The notes beneath the pieces were generated by a model. The model ran no database searches and was not told the origin of the DNA. It worked only from the letters and a program-made list of their open reading frames with translations. A stretch of DNA of 64,000 nucleotides from Maea johnstoni. Its lineage: Eukaryota > Annelida > Polychaeta > Spionida > Magelonidae. The stretch is taken from assembly GCA_963942565.1 (NCBI GenBank), contig OZ012695.1:16261152-16325151 (forward strand). Direction: 5' to 3'. Shown piece after piece: positions 12,451 to 25,799 of this stretch. The first letter of the stretch is position 1; every line of letters starts with the position of its first letter. The position numbers and the translations under genes are program-made.

Positions 12451-13499
12451 AACAAATTTTCTTAAACAGTGACATTCCTACTTTTTCTTTCCGATATATA
12501 CTGATTTCCTATTCTTGCCACTATAATGACTTTTCATAATTGTCATACTCTATTCTTTGCTGTATTTACTGTCTATTTGATTTATACAGCTTCTCATTTT
12601 TTGTTTTGTTTCTTATTGAGTTGGGTTTAAAATTGGTTACTCAATTCTTTTATTTTCTCTGTCACACTCACAGATATTTTGCATTATCTATTCCTTCATT
12701 TTCAGTTCTCTCCTGTATTGGATTTATGTTATCCTTAAATATTTCATCCTTTTTGTAGCCTGTCTTCCTTCCTTTCATTTATGCATTTTCTCATTTTAAT
12801 GCGATTTCATTTTGCACACTCAATTTTCATTTTCTTTGTATTCTTTCTCTCCAGGATGATCTTCTCCTGGCTCAGCAGGCTGCAACTATAATTTAATTTC
12901 CTATTCTGTATTCCATCTCTTCTGTATTTCTCTTTATGCTTCATTCTTTTTTGTTTCATTTTAGCATATTTGTATTATGTATATCTCCTTTTGTGCAATC
13001 CCTCATGTATTCTTTACCCTGTATTTTCTTTTTTTTTTCATTCTATCCTTTCTCTAAGTTTATTCTTACTTTTCATACTTAAACTTACTGTATGTTCAAT
13101 AGTATTGTATTTATTTTTGCATACTTAGTAATTTTCTTTGTAATTTGTGACATTTACTCCTGTTTTTCTCCTCTACTGTTTACTCTTTTACATTGTCTCT
13201 TTTTCTGCATTCCTTCTCTAATGCATTTTTTTGCATCATACTTTCTCATTTTCCTGCATTTTGATATTCAGAGCAAGATTCTTTTTAATACTTCTTGATA
13301 TAAAATACCCCCATCCCCTGTCTATCTGTCTGCTCAACTTTGAGAGCATTTTTCACTTAGGATGATTTTAAATCACTCCAGTTTTCTCTCACTCTTAGCG
13401 ATTCTCTCTCTCACACAAAAATGTTGTTAGCATTTCAGATTTTGATGGGCAAGGGTGGGATGTCAGTTGATAAAATATGTCCAGGTAACAGTTAAGTCA

Positions 13500-13900
13500 A
13501 TGTTATATCATTAAGGTAGAACCCTACATATACCTGGGTCACTTTTAAAACTTGAATAACTGAAAACTGAGTTAAATGAAGACAACAGCACTTATGCTTT
13601 TGTTTAGTTTACATTTCATAATTACCAAACAATGATTAACTTATCCATAAGTGGCTATTTTGATGAGATATAGCACCGTTAAAGAACATATCTGGCTGTG
13701 TCTTATTTTTGGTCACAATGTCAAGACTCACCCTTTACTTGAAATTCAGTCTACCCTTTGATCATTTATATCTTTGGTAAGGTCCTAGGTCCTCCAGATG
13801 AGCATTTTGAATGTTCCCATAAGCCTCAAAATTACTAACAGCATGTGGTTTACATAGTAAATGCCAGTACAATTCCAATGAAATGGTATATGGATATCCT
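13500..13900. repeat. Dispersed repeat, related to 36965-37360
   Basis: About 400 bp starting TTAAGGTAGAACCCTAC. The same order of blocks occurs at 36965-37360 (for example AATGTCAAGACTCACCCTTT and the GTGGTTTACA near the end). A medium-copy element of unknown class. Confidence 0.6.
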
Positions 13901-14168
13901 GCTTTATTTCAACATGTAAATGCATGTTTATGATTGTAATGGCTAATCTGAGTAAATAATGTGGTCTCCCTTGGAATATAGGACACCCAAAAATTATATA
14001 CGGGTGGACTTGAAGCAATTGGATATTAACCATGACCTGGGTTATGTGTCATCATCTTTCCTCAGGTCAGTCCTTAATGACCCAAATGCAGCACTAATTA
14101 CACTTAGCAGGGCTCGACATGGCAGATTGGCCCGTAGTTGTGACTATCTAATCATGGATAAACAGTAT

Positions 14169-14196
14169 GGGGGGGGGGGGGGGGGGGGGGGGGGGT
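14169..14196. repeat. Poly-G run
   Basis: About 28 consecutive G. It could form a G-quadruplex. The exact length may be an assembly artefact. Confidence 0.9.
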
Positions 14197-15786
14197 TACA
14201 TTCATTGAATTCATAACAGGATCTTTTGAATAAAAAATATAGTTCACAGCAACGTTGAAAAGTCATAAAGGGTAAAGTCGGAAATAACATGGAAATGATA
14301 TGAAATGTAAAAGTTAGAAAACACTTTTTGTCTCTATGTCAAGCTTAAAGTAGGTAATTGCTATTAAATTGGTCTGACAACCTAAATGCCTGGCGGGACT
14401 ATCTCATATTGGGTCCAACTTGCCGTGCCTGTTACCTTGGTTGGCTGGGTACTGTTGAGGCCTGCTGAAGATGTGTTAGTGACACTTAACAACACCCTTA
14501 ACCTGCGCTTGAGCACTGGGTCTACTGGGATTCTTTGGTAATTGCCCCCTTCCCCTATTCCTTTTTAACTTTCTTGCCTGTATTATTATTTTTCATTCCT
14601 TTTCTCTCCCACTTTTTTAATCTTTTACTTTTTTTTTCTTTGTTTAGTTCTTTTTTTTTTTTTTGCAGCTTTGGAATTCTCCATTTGTTTACTTATTCTG
14701 TATTAAATGTTTTTTTTCATACTCTTTATTTCTATAATTTTTGGTATTCCCTAGCTGTCAGTCTGCCCCTCATTGATTTATACATTTTTCGGAGTTCAAC
14801 TTTCCCAGGGGCATATGCCAGTAAATTTTGCTGTGGGCTCCTAGATTTTTCAAACTAGGGGCCCAAAATAGTATGTATAATAACCAGCAATCCTGTTTTT
14901 TGTCAGTGTCAGACCCTGTTTTCTTATTTTCTTTCTTGAAATCTCTCTCCTGTATGTTTTGATTTCTTCCTTTTGTTGCATCCTCTGCCCTCTGTCTTTT
15001 CCCCACACTTCTCTGTGAGTCTCTGTTTCCACTTTTTGATTCTCATTCCCTCTATTCTTAGATTTATTTAATTTCGGCATCCTGCATTATCCCTTTTAAT
15101 GTACTCTCTATATCTCACACACTACTTCTCTTGAGGCTTCTCTTTTTACTTTATTTATTTTATCTCCCTATTTTATCTGTGACCTTGGAAACTTATCTTA
15201 TGTATAGCAATCTGTATTAGTGTGAAGATGTCTTGGTAGCAATTATACAATGCTTATTCTGATTTGATATTGGTTTTTGGTACTGTATCGAGTACCCACA
15301 CTTAAAAACTGGACTGGATGATCTCATGTGAGATCTGCATTACATATTTCAGCAGTGGAACAACTGATATAACCTGCTTGCAGCTTAAGTAGGCATACTC
15401 TATTTTCTTCATTTTCATAATGGATATTATTTTCTGACCCCTCTCTCTCCAGATTTATATTGTATTTCAGAATCTTGGGGGCTGACATACATACTTCGGA
15501 TGGATTTACACCCATTAAACTATATATTTTCTTGACACAATTCTCAACTTTTTTCCTTGAATGTAATCTCTGTAGCGAGGAGCCAGTTATCATACAATCA
15601 CATAGGAATTTAAAATTTTGTTCCTCACTTTTCCTGCCATAGTGGAGCTATGCCGTGACTAGCCAGTTGTTAGTGGTTGAGGAAACCAGGGTACCCAGCA
15701 AAGATCAAAGCATAAACCATGTCATTGGTAAATTTCTCACATGCCCTGGTAGGAATTTGAATGTGGGTTATGGTAAGAGACGGCAA

Positions 15787-16044
15787 TAGTGATAGGAATC
15801 GGCTCGGTATTCATGATCGATTATCGGTTGGGTACAACCAATTGATGATCGATCAGAATCGGTTGCCCACGCTTTCATCCCAGCAGCACTTATTAGCTAT
15901 TTCCGTCGCTTTCTGGTACTATTATTGGCAAAAAACTTCTTTTTTATTTATTTCGATCATAATCAATGCCAAATTCTGGGATCGATTAATCGAAATTAAA
16001 ACCCTTTCGATCCGATGATCGATTATAATCGATCATTATCACTA
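15787..16044. mobile_element. hAT-like non-autonomous element
   Basis: The ends are TAGTGATAGGAATCG and the complement of TAGTGATAATGATCG. The outside octamers GACGGCAA and GACAACAA differ at one base, so they are a probable 8 bp target duplication. The interior is full of ATCGAT motifs, as in the element at 5304-5670. Confidence 0.7.
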
Positions 16045-16769
16045 GACAACAAGCACAATTACTTAAGGCCCTGTGCGCAGTGATTACAGTGTGTTGCCCA
16101 GTGCAACTAACATGTCTACTTTGTAATCAGTGCTGCACTTATCACGGGCCACACTATCCAAACTATATAGTGTACCTATTGGCTGCAAGCAGGGTATATT
16201 AGGGGATCCCCTGCTATGACCCATACCCCAGGTCAGGTGGCGAGATATGCTGGTAGCGAGTCCACTTTATGCATTTTAGTCTAATTTATAATATTTGTGT
16301 CTCACAGTTCCTGGTGATGATTGAAAACTAGAAACAATAAAACAACAAGAGCGACGCCAATGGTTCAGTAAGGGTTCTAATGTTTTGAGTGGTTAAGGTA
16401 GTTTCATTGTGTTTTTTTATTTTCTGCCTCCGAACTTCCTGCACATCATGTAGTATGACTTAGCATCCAAACCCGTGCTGTGCACGGGGGCCTGCTAGTA
16501 TTAATGATTCAGAGGTTATAATGATGCTGATTGCTGAATAGACTACTTTAGCAGGTTTCGGCCAACGATTCTAAAGAAATGATTAACAACTTCATCTGGT
16601 GTCCAAAAACCTTAACGAGACTTCTCGAATAACAGGATTTGGAATATGTTTTTCCAAAAAAGGTCGGTAACTAACTCCAAAATTCAAGTTTGAAATGCAG
16701 ATGAATTACATACTTGAAACTTTCCCACAACACCAAAGTCTTCAAACATAGCACCCCCTCAATTTGTTA

Positions 16770-16986
16770 GGGCCGTTCCATTTTAAAGTGTGGTGTGGGA
16801 GGAGGAACGGAAGATAATTTTAAATTCGACATCCCCCCCCCCCCTCCTGCCAGAAATCATATGTAATCTAATGTGATAAATTAATTCAGAATTCGGCCCC
16901 TCCCCCCTTCAAAAGACCTTCCGTTCCTCCTCCCCCCCCCCCCCCCCCCCCCCCCCCCCCACACACACTTTTAAATGGAACAGCCC
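16770..16986. mobile_element. Harbinger-like MITE
   Basis: A 217 bp element with inverted ends (GGGCCGTTCCATTTTAAAGTG, and GGGCTGTTCCATTTAAAAGTG from the right) and TTA on both sides (16767-16769 and 16987-16989). The subterminal GGAGGAACGGAAG motif is mirrored. Long poly-C runs (16826 and 16931 onward) lie inside. Confidence 0.75.
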
Positions 16987-17432
16987 TTAGAATGAATGGA
17001 CATATCCTTTTCTAGCAACACGTATCGAAAAGTGAAGCGCATGAAATGATTTAATTTCATTCCACATCCCGTTTCTATGTTTGACTTCAATTGGATTAAT
17101 GTGTACTTATGTTCTGGATTTCCTGTATTGAAACTCTCGTCTTGTGTGAATCTTTTCTAAATCTCTTTCACTATATGTATTCGTATACTGTGTTTCTGTG
17201 TGTTCTTTGTGCTGGTCAATACAAATGAAGAATAGAGTGAAACGAAAGAATTGTAAACAACTCTGTGCCATGGCGAAAATGTTCAAGGGTTGTACCCAAA
17301 AGGTTTTGATCGGGTATAATGGGTCTGTACCTGATAGGATGAGTTCGCATCTACTGCTTTGACTGTGCCTAATATTTTTTATCGAGTAATGGCAGCGAAT
17401 CTCATAACATTTCTTAACAAATAACAGGTTAA

Positions 17433-17656
17433 CCAATTAATGCTCACAGTGGCCAAAAGCAGCTTTGACAATTTTGATGAAATCACGCAGGCAAAAGTAA
17501 GATTTGGAAAATATTTGAAGGAGAAATGTTTGTCAGGACATTACTAACAACTCTATTTCGAATGTTTTGTAAAATCATTCTTGATTCCAAAATTATAGTC
17601 AAAAGTATCAGAGATCCAGACGAAAATTTCTGGAGAAACCTTTAAGCATCAATGGG
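17433..17656. mobile_element. TTAA-flanked MITE, family B
   Basis: TTAA on both sides (17429-17432 and 17657-17660). The ends read CCAATTAATGCTC and its inverted partner GCATCAATGGG. The centre is an imperfect palindrome in which AAAATATTTGAAGGAGA is mirrored. At least seven copies or fragments of this family occur in the window. Confidence 0.75.
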
Positions 17657-19199
17657 TTAACAATGGAGTCCGTATCTACTGCAGAAATTGTGTATACAAT
17701 TTGTAACATTTGTATTTCACCATGCCGTTTTGTTTGTTTGCTTATTTTCATTTCATTTGTTTTCATTACATGAATTTGTGGAGTTTGCTTCCTTATTCAT
17801 AGGTTCAGTTTAATACAATCACAGAACATCTTCAACAACCAATGTCTTAGTGATATGGCCCGTGGAATTCTGTAGAATCGTTGATAGATACTGAATACAA
17901 CTTATAATTTCGTCATTGTATCTTGTCCTTGTTATTTGTTCTTGGCCTTTGAATAAGTGCTGTATTAACACATTTATTAATATCTTTATGGAATTATCAT
18001 TATTTTATTTCTCTAGTTCTCATCAGTGTTTCCGTGTGCTACTAATATCCGTTTCACAATGTATAGTCCATGAGCCAGACCCCAAAATTTGAGGATGCGG
18101 TACCAATTTGCTGAATAAATCCAACAATGATTTTTGGTTAGCCTGATATCTCAAGTGTCCAAAATCAGTTGATGGACTTCCGGGGCAGTTTGCGAAATAC
18201 CCTTTTGGCGGCCATCTTTAAAGATGGCCGCCATATTTTCACCAAATTGAATGGAGTCAGGAAATTTTGAATAACTATTCACCAGAATGTCCTAGGAACA
18301 TGTGAGTTAGCTCAAAATGTGCATAGTAACATTCTGCTTCTGACGATATATGATTTGTTAATTTTTGTTGGGATTATTTGTTAAAAAAATAGAGAAAAAC
18401 ATGAAAAAAATGTGATTTTTCATGTCGTTTTCATGAAGTACTTTAAAAAGTTTTCTATTTACCAATGTTAGAATACATTTAGGCCAACTCTTGTCTTGTT
18501 TTAGTGAGCCTGATATCTCAAGTGTCCAAAATCAGCTGATGGACTTCCGGGGCAGTCTGCAAAATACCCTTTTGGCGGCCATCTTTAAAGATGGCCACCA
18601 TATTTCCCCAAAATGAATGGAGTCAGGAAATATTGAATAACTAGTCACCAGAATGTCCGAGGAACATGTGAGTTGGCTCAAAAAGTTTGTAATAACTTTC
18701 TGCTTCTGATGATATATGATTTGTTACCTTTTGTTGGAAATATTTGTTAAAAAAATAGAGAATAACATAAAAAATGTGATTTTTTATGACATTTTCATGA
18801 CAAGCTCTTAATTTTTTTTTCTATTTATTAATGTTAGAATACATTTAGACCAACACTTGACTTAGGTCATCTGGATTAGATTATAAGGCATCCATAGACA
18901 ATGATTACATATTTATTTCCACTTTATTGGCTGCTGCTCAGGTTATTTTGAACTTCAAATATATATACATTTTCACATATTTGGGGTTAGGTAACACTGT
19001 ATCTCAATAACGCACTACTCTGTAATTCTCAATTGATAAGTTCAATTGATTATAGTTACACTTAAATTATAAATTGTGTATATATATATATAGATATAAA
19101 TAGATATTCATATAGTCATTATGAAAGAATTTTTCGTACAAAACACATGGATCATTTGCTTCGTTTATATTCAAGTTTTGGCACGTTCGCAAAAATGTG

Positions 19200-19201
19200 T
19201 G

Positions 19202-19233
<32 letters not shown>

Positions 19234-19245
19234 GATATATATGTA

Positions 19246-19333
<88 letters not shown>

Positions 19334-19350
19334 TAGATAGATAGATATAC
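19200..19350. repeat. (ATCT)n/(AT)n/(GATA)n microsatellite
   Basis: CTAT repeats, then about 90 bp of AT, then a short GATA run. It lies in the left arm of the 18-22 kb element and has a counterpart in the right arm. Confidence 0.9.
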
Positions 19351-19396
19351 ACACAATTTGTACCAAACTAAATCTAGGTGTAACCTTTAAACATGT

Positions 19397-20161
19397 TCAC
19401 TGAGTGTCACCATCACTGTTATCTGAATACTGCCCAACCTCATCATCTTCTTGGGTGTTGGCACAGTCCCGAAATTTGCACGCTGGGGTGCAGCGGAGGC
19501 CATTCACTACACACAGGCAGTCTTCATCACAATGTCTAGCGCACTTACAGGACATTAATGCAAGTACAACATCTGGAGCTGGTGCTCCTGTGAGTCAGCA
19601 TATCCCTATAGTATTCCACCTACTACATCCCACCCATATTGACTTGCTGGACTAGGTATCTTCTATGAATTTTGCAGACCTCTCCTCCAGATTGCTATTT
19701 GGTAGTTAGCACGGTATCTGTGCTGTTCCAATGAATCTTTGCAAGGGGGGAGCTGGCCAGATGAAAAGTCACACTTCTTTGAACGGAACATTTCATACCT
19801 GAGTGTATTGAATTCCTTGGCAGTTGTATTCAAACAATACATGCTACAAGTGAATGATTGTATGGTATGGAGCATCTCATCTGTAACATGTCAATCCTGC
19901 CCTAAAGCCATGAACACCTCTCTGAACTCCTGCTTCTTTCGGATCAAATTGAGAGGCTTGACCTTATCCTGGCCAGCAAAGGAGTTGATGGTGTTGCAAA
20001 CTGCCTGTATCTATGTGGAGAGTGAGGAGGATAATGAAGACATCCGTGTCTTCAGAAATGATGACAACATTCCGGTAGCTTGACATTAATGTCCTATATG
20101 TGCTATAGACGTTGTGATGAAGACTGTCTGTGTGTAGTGAATGGTGTCCACTGCAACCCAA
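19397..20161 (-). pseudogene. Remnant of transposon protein (XPG-like motif, Cys8 cluster)
   Basis: Three minus-strand pieces lie in the correct order but in different frames. The first holds VVIISEDTDVFIILLTLH, the acidic ISEDTDV motif of XPG/FEN-like nucleases. The second holds SSGQLPPCKDSLEQHRYRAN followed by YQIAIWRR, a conserved block in related transposon proteins. The third holds a cysteine cluster CKC-x3-C-x3-CLC-x6-C-x3-C-x4-C followed by an acidic tail and a stop at 19397. The gene is clearly dead here. Its place inside the long inverted-repeat element ties it to that transposon. Confidence 0.6.
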
Positions 20162-20275
20162 TGTGCAAATTGCAGGACTGTTCTAACATTTAAGAAGATG
20201 ATGAGGTTGAGCAGTATACGGATGACAGTGATACAGTGATAGTGACACTGAGTGAACAAGTTTAAAGGTTACACC
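20085..20275 (+). pseudogene. Inverted second copy of the Cys8 C-terminus
   Basis: The plus strand repeats the end of the protein described at 19397-20161: RRCDEDCLCVVNGVHCNPMC, then KLQDC, a stop, and an acidic tail. It is part of the right inverted arm, so the element has inverted repeats reaching into the coding sequence. Confidence 0.6.
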
Positions 20276-20285
20276 TAGATTTAGT

Positions 20286-20563
20286 ATGGAAGGAAGGAAG
20301 ATTTGGGGTTGACCTCGCTTACAACAGCTTAGGTCATATCGCGACGAGATAGAAACCCGGAACCGGAACAAAATTCCCTTCTCTTAACGAGTAGTTCCAT
20401 GAGGTCTTTCAGTTTCAGAAGGACCATAGACAGTCCTCCACAACGTCGCACCTTCATAAAGCAACTAGGCCAACCCGCTATTTCGAGGACCCAGCCGAAA
20501 CTAGAACCTGGGAACACACGCTTCGGAGCCAGGTGTCGTAAACACTAGGCCACGGCGGATACC
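20286..20563 (-). mobile_element. tRNA-derived SINE
   Basis: On the minus strand the element opens with a tRNA-like head: an A-box-like TGGCCTAGTGTTTACG and a B-box-like CCAGGTTCTAGTTTC. It closes with a domain containing ATATGACCTAAGCTGTTG and a CTTCCTTCC tail. CCTAGATTTAGT is duplicated on both sides (20274-20285 and 20564-20575), a perfect 12 bp target duplication. The 3' domain resembles one shared by SINEs of many invertebrates. The insertion is younger than the host transposon. Confidence 0.8.
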
Positions 20564-20609
20564 CCTAGATTTAGTTTGCTATTAACTGTGTGTGTGAATG
20601 TGTGTGTAT

Positions 20610-20860
<251 letters not shown>

Positions 20861-22691
20861 TATATGTGTGTGTATGTACCTTCAGACCCATTGGCAAATG
20901 ATGAGATTTTTTTAAACAAGGATTAATTGGTATTTGGAATGTCACTGTTTTGGCACTTTACATTCTCCTATCCCAAAATGACGATATTATTAAATATAGG
21001 AAATGGAAACAGACAATGATAATACTTAAAATCTTAAAGTATTGGAATTTATAATGTAAGTGTAACTATAATCAAGTGAACTAATCAATTGAGAATGACA
21101 TAGTAGTACTTCCTTGAGATACAGCGTTACCTTACTCCAAACATGTGAAAATGTATATCTATTTGAAGTTCAAAATAACCTGTGCAGCAGCCAATAATGT
21201 GGAAATAGATCTGTAACCATTGTTTATGGATGCCTTATATTCTAGTCCAGATGACCTAAGTCAAGAGTTGGCCTAAATGTATTCTAACATTGATAAATAG
21301 AAAAAATTTAAAGTATGTCATGAAAACGACATAAAAAAATCATTTTTTTTCATGTTTTTCTTTATTTCTTTAACAAATAATACCAATTAAAGGTAACAAA
21401 TCATATATTATCATAAGCAGAAAGTTACTACAAACATTTTGAGCTAACCCAAATGTTTATAGGACATTCTGGTGAATAGTTATACAATATTTCCTGACCC
21501 CATTCAATTTGTTGAAAATATGGCGGCCTTCTTGGCCGCTAAAAGGGTATTTTGCAAACAGGCCCGGAGGTCCATCAACTGAATTTGGATACTTGAGATA
21601 TTAGGCTAACCAAAACAAGACAAGAGTTGGCCTAAATGTACTCTAACATTGATAAATAAAAAACTTTTTAAAGCACATCATGAAAACGACCTAAAAAACA
21701 ACATTTTTTTCATGTTTTTCTCTATTTTTTTAACAGATAATTCCAACAAAAGATAGCGATTCATATATCATCAGAAGCAGAATGTTATTACAAACATTTT
21801 GAACCATCTCACATGTTTATAGGACATTCTGATGAATAGTTATTCAATATTTCCTGACTCCATTCATTTTGGTGAAAATATGGTGGCCATCTTTAAAGAT
21901 GGCCACCAAAAGGGTATTTTGCAAACTGCCCCGGAAGTCCATCAACTGATTTTGGACACTTGAGATATCAGGCTAACCAAACCAAGACAAGAGTTGGCCT
22001 AAATGTATTCTAACATTGATAAATAGAAAACTTTTTAAAGCACATCCTGAAAATGACATAAAAAATCACATTTTTTTCATGTTTTTCTATATATTTTTAA
22101 CAAATAATTCCAACAAAAGGTAACAAATTATATATCATCAAAAGCAGAATGTTATTACGAACATTTTGAGCCAACTAACATGTTCCTAGGACATTCTGGT
22201 GAATAGTTATTTAATATTTCCTGACTCCATTCAATTTGATGAAAATATGGCGGCCATCTTTAAAGATGGCCGCCAAAAGGGTATTTCGCAAACTGCCCCG
22301 GAAGTCCATCAACTGATTTTGGACACTTGAGATATCATGCTAACCAAAAATCATTGTTGGATTTATTCAGCAAATTGGTACCGAAATATGGTCTGGCTCA
22401 TGGACTAGTATTCCAATAGGGATTCTACAGCCGCAACTAGAGAAAATGTTATCGGAAATGTGTGCAGAATATTTGATGTAATAAACACGGCGCCATTTTG
22501 GTTCTGAATATCTATACATATATGGAGACATTTATATTTTCATCATTTATTATCTATTTGAAAACTGATTCTAGTTTCTTGGAACCTAACTAAGACAAAT
22601 GAAGAAACTCTGTGAGAAAAGTTGGTTTGTTGACGATTTTGAACGCCTTGACCATTGTCATGACATTGTGATTGTAACTCATGAATATCAT

Positions 22692-22917
22692 CCCATTAAT
22701 GCTTAAGAGTAAATCCTCGTGACATTGTCGTCTGGATCTTAGATACTTTTGACAATAACTTGGAAATTAAGATTGATATAACAAAATATCTGAAGGAGAG
22801 TTGTTGGTAATGTTCTAATTAACATGTCTCCATCAAATATTTTTCTACTTATGCTTTTGCCTGAGAGATTTCATCAAAATTGGCAGGTTGCTTTTGGTCG
22901 CTGTAAGCATTAATGGG
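22692..22917. mobile_element. TTAA-flanked MITE, family B
   Basis: CCCATTAATGCTTAAGAG at the left and AAGCATTAATGGG at the right, with TTAA at 22918-22921 (the left site has decayed). The central palindromic AATATTTGA block is present. Confidence 0.7.
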
Positions 22918-23439
22918 TTAATAGCAGTACTAATATATAGGAGACGTGGCGTATGGACCATTAATGATATGACCCACAGAAGGAAAAGCGCTCTAAACAA
23001 AGCGTTCAAAAATGTCCTTCGTGAAAATAAGGAACACGTCAACCATTGAGATAGATAACAATACTTTTGTAGGAAATGCTGATGTATATATAGTAGGGGT
23101 TATATATTTTTCAATAACTGACTGACCAATGACTTGTTCCGAGTATTTTTCACATTAGGTCACTTGGGGATGGGACCGCCATTTTAAAAGTGTAACTGTT
23201 CCGTCACGCGTAGTATAATTATTTAACTATAAGCCAATAATAAGATACGCTTCCGTATTTCTGCTTAAAATCGTTTGTGGCTAACTGAAATAAACCATTC
23301 TTCTAAATAAACAATGGAATAAACAGGTCCATACCGGCAAAACTGCGAATTCCCGAGCTGAATTTCAGTCGTCCCCAAAACAGTTCCTGCTAGCGGGTAG
23401 AAAAAGATCGCCATCACGTGATTGTAGTTAATTTTATTA

Positions 23440-23830
23440 CTTTTTTTTTTACCATAGGCGATATCAAAAAATCATTTATTGCAGCAAGTTCGTGACATAA
23501 TTTCACCCCATGAAAAATTCTAGGGAAAACACTGACAACGAATAAACGAATAATTTCCGAGATATATGTAAATTGGCAGCAAAGTTGACATTTTTTATAC
23601 ACCTGTATAACCGACACTGCAATATCCTCGAAAACTCCAACAGGAAGGCCATCCTGATATAACAATAGGAATTGCACTGCTGTGAACTGGCCAGGTATTT
23701 GAAAAATATATTATTTACAGTTATACAACAAGGCGAGCGCTGAAACCGCAGATCAAAATATGGCGAACTCGTAAAATGTATATGAATGGTACCCGTAACG
23801 CAAGTATGTCTCAGATGGTAGCGAAAATTG
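23440..23830. repeat. Dispersed repeat, related to 30010-30330
   Basis: About 330 bp matched at 30010-30330 in the same orientation. Shared blocks include AACACTGACAACGAATAA, AGGAAGGCCATCCTGAT and ATGAATGGTACCC. Minus-strand frames through both copies differ and show no conserved protein. Confidence 0.6.
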
Positions 23831-24121
23831 TACGACAAATCATGATTTATAAGCTTTCCTGTGTATTGATTGAGTTTTATATTTATTCGTATTATTGTTC
23901 AAGTTGTATGTGTATTGTTTTTCTTTTAACGTATTGATGTAAAATATATCAGTATGATCTTGTTCCTTGTTAGCAGACATTTAACATACAGTACAATACA
24001 ATATGATTCCTTTAATTATTGCTCAGAAAGATATGTGCACATTCCCCGCCAGAATCAAACGCTCGTAAAAGACCATCTACATTCGCCAAAACGTTGCTAC
24101 ACTTTTCATTTAATTTCTTAA

Positions 24122-24333
24122 CCCCTGTGCTGCTGGTGGCTTAAGTTTGGTCAATATAAAATGATGCAAAACAAAGTAAACAATGACTAAACCCCTGGCA
24201 CATGGATACTCATCTGAGAGTACTCGGCGAGAGCTATCGGATGAATACACATATGGCAGGGTTTAGATGTTTTCAAAAACCGTTGCGCCATTGTGCTTTG
24301 GACGAATGTAGCCTCAGCATTTAATTGGAATGG
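24122..24333. mobile_element. TTAA-flanked MITE, family A
   Basis: Left TTAA at 24118-24121; the right end has diverged (TGGTTAT). The interior follows the family A consensus, including ACTCATCTGAGAGTACTC. Confidence 0.65.
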
Positions 24334-24789
24334 TTATATCGTTAAGATACGTGCACATCCACCGCCATACATAATGCCTAAACAGCATTAAAATCTCGTA
24401 AAAGAGTATCTACATTCACCTGTAACTTAGCTCAGAAGGCCTACTTGTGAAATACAATAAATAAATATTTTCTTTCAATGAAGACAGGAGCAAAAATGCC
24501 AATTGCCTCAAATTATACTTTTCATGACATTTAATTTCTTAGTACCTATGTTATAAGGTATAAAGGAAATAAACCGTGTGACTTTGTGCTCCTGACAATA
24601 AAAACATCTAACACGAAGTAGTTGTTTATTCATCTAAGATAATAAAAGAGGGAAAATAACACAATATGTGTACGTCTATATAAAAAAGACTTTCAAATCG
24701 TCCACCGTATTTTTTGCGAATACGAATACGAACTTTATTACTCTCTAACCGCCTTTTGCGGTACATAGAAAGAAACAATAGTATCTTCA

Positions 24790-24862
24790 TCCTCATCATC
24801 ATCATCAGTATTACTATCATTATTATTATTATTATTATTGTTATTACATGTATTATTATGAC

Positions 24863-24904
<42 letters not shown>

Positions 24905-24959
24905 CATCACCATCACCATCATTATTATTATTATTATTATTATTATCATCATCATCATC

Positions 24960-25015
<56 letters not shown>

Positions 25016-25028
25016 CATCATCATCATC

Positions 25029-25100
<72 letters not shown>

Positions 25101-25105
25101 GTTAT
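24790..25105. repeat. (TTA)n/(TCA)n microsatellite
   Basis: Over 300 bp of triplet repeat with a higher-order pattern: blocks of TCATCATCA interrupt the TTA runs at intervals. The poly-Ile, poly-Asn and poly-Tyr frames are artefacts. Confidence 0.95.
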
Positions 25106-25176
25106 TAACAAAGATGCCACCTACCGGCAGATGGTTGTTCTCCTCATCAGTCATGATCTACGATAGTCACTACTCC

Positions 25177-25563
25177 GAAATCCAAAGTGAAATGTCCACG
25201 GCGGACGAAAACATTTCCCAAGCCGGCAGGGCTCTTCCCAGCATGTATATATACAGCGTCTTCCACAAATAGGTGCGTTACTTTAGCCTCTCTGGTCTTT
25301 CAGATGTCATTTGAAATAAATATCTTATCGCAGATCCTTTATTTTATCCATAAATGATATGTGATAAACAATCCGTAGTGAAATGTCCACAGGTACGAGA
25401 ATTCCCGACGGCATAGCTCTTCCCAGTTCGTATATGTACGTAAAGCGTCTTACACAAACAGGTGCGTAACTTCAACCTGTCGAGCTCTGGTCTTTCAGGT
25501 CTATTTGTACGAATATCTTATTCCAGATCCTTGATTTTATCCATAAATGATATATGATGAACT
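25177..25563. repeat. Tandem duplication of about 190 bp
   Basis: Two diverged units (about 25177-25372 and 25373-25563). Each runs from AGTGAAATGTCCAC through GGCAT/GGCAGGGCTCTTCCCAG and GTCTTTCAG to TTTTATCCATAAATGATAT. No coding signal. Confidence 0.65.
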
Positions 25564-25799
25564 GACCTACCCACAATGCTAGCACAGATTTTTTCTATCC
25601 GTACATTAATCCGGTAATTGGTGGCATTCGTACAGTTAGACGTGTCCTATATGAAATACAATGGCTATGCTGTCGTAGGCTACTACCAAATCTTGGATCA
25701 CTATACGAATACAAATACCTGTACGTGATGCGAGTCTGGCAGTAACGGAAAATTAAGGGAGCTCGGGACCTTCGCACCTTTAAATAGGGTGTTTTTGTG

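Larger units (their letters stand above)
12480..15190. repeat. Pyrimidine-skewed low-complexity block
   Basis: Two stretches (about 12480-13310 and 14530-15190) are strongly T+C rich on the plus strand, with loosely repeating TTTCTCATTTT and TGCATT-like words. They are split by a dispersed repeat (13500-13900) and ordinary sequence. The hydrophobic Phe/Leu-rich plus-strand frames reflect composition only. Confidence 0.5.

Noticed and set aside
23414-23838. Minus-strand frames shared in part with 30010-30192
   Set aside because: The two copies are open in different frames with indels between them; this is a dispersed repeat, not a gene.
24626-25166. Long poly-Ile, poly-Asn and poly-Tyr reading frames
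   Set aside because: They are triplet microsatellite translated in several frames on both strands.
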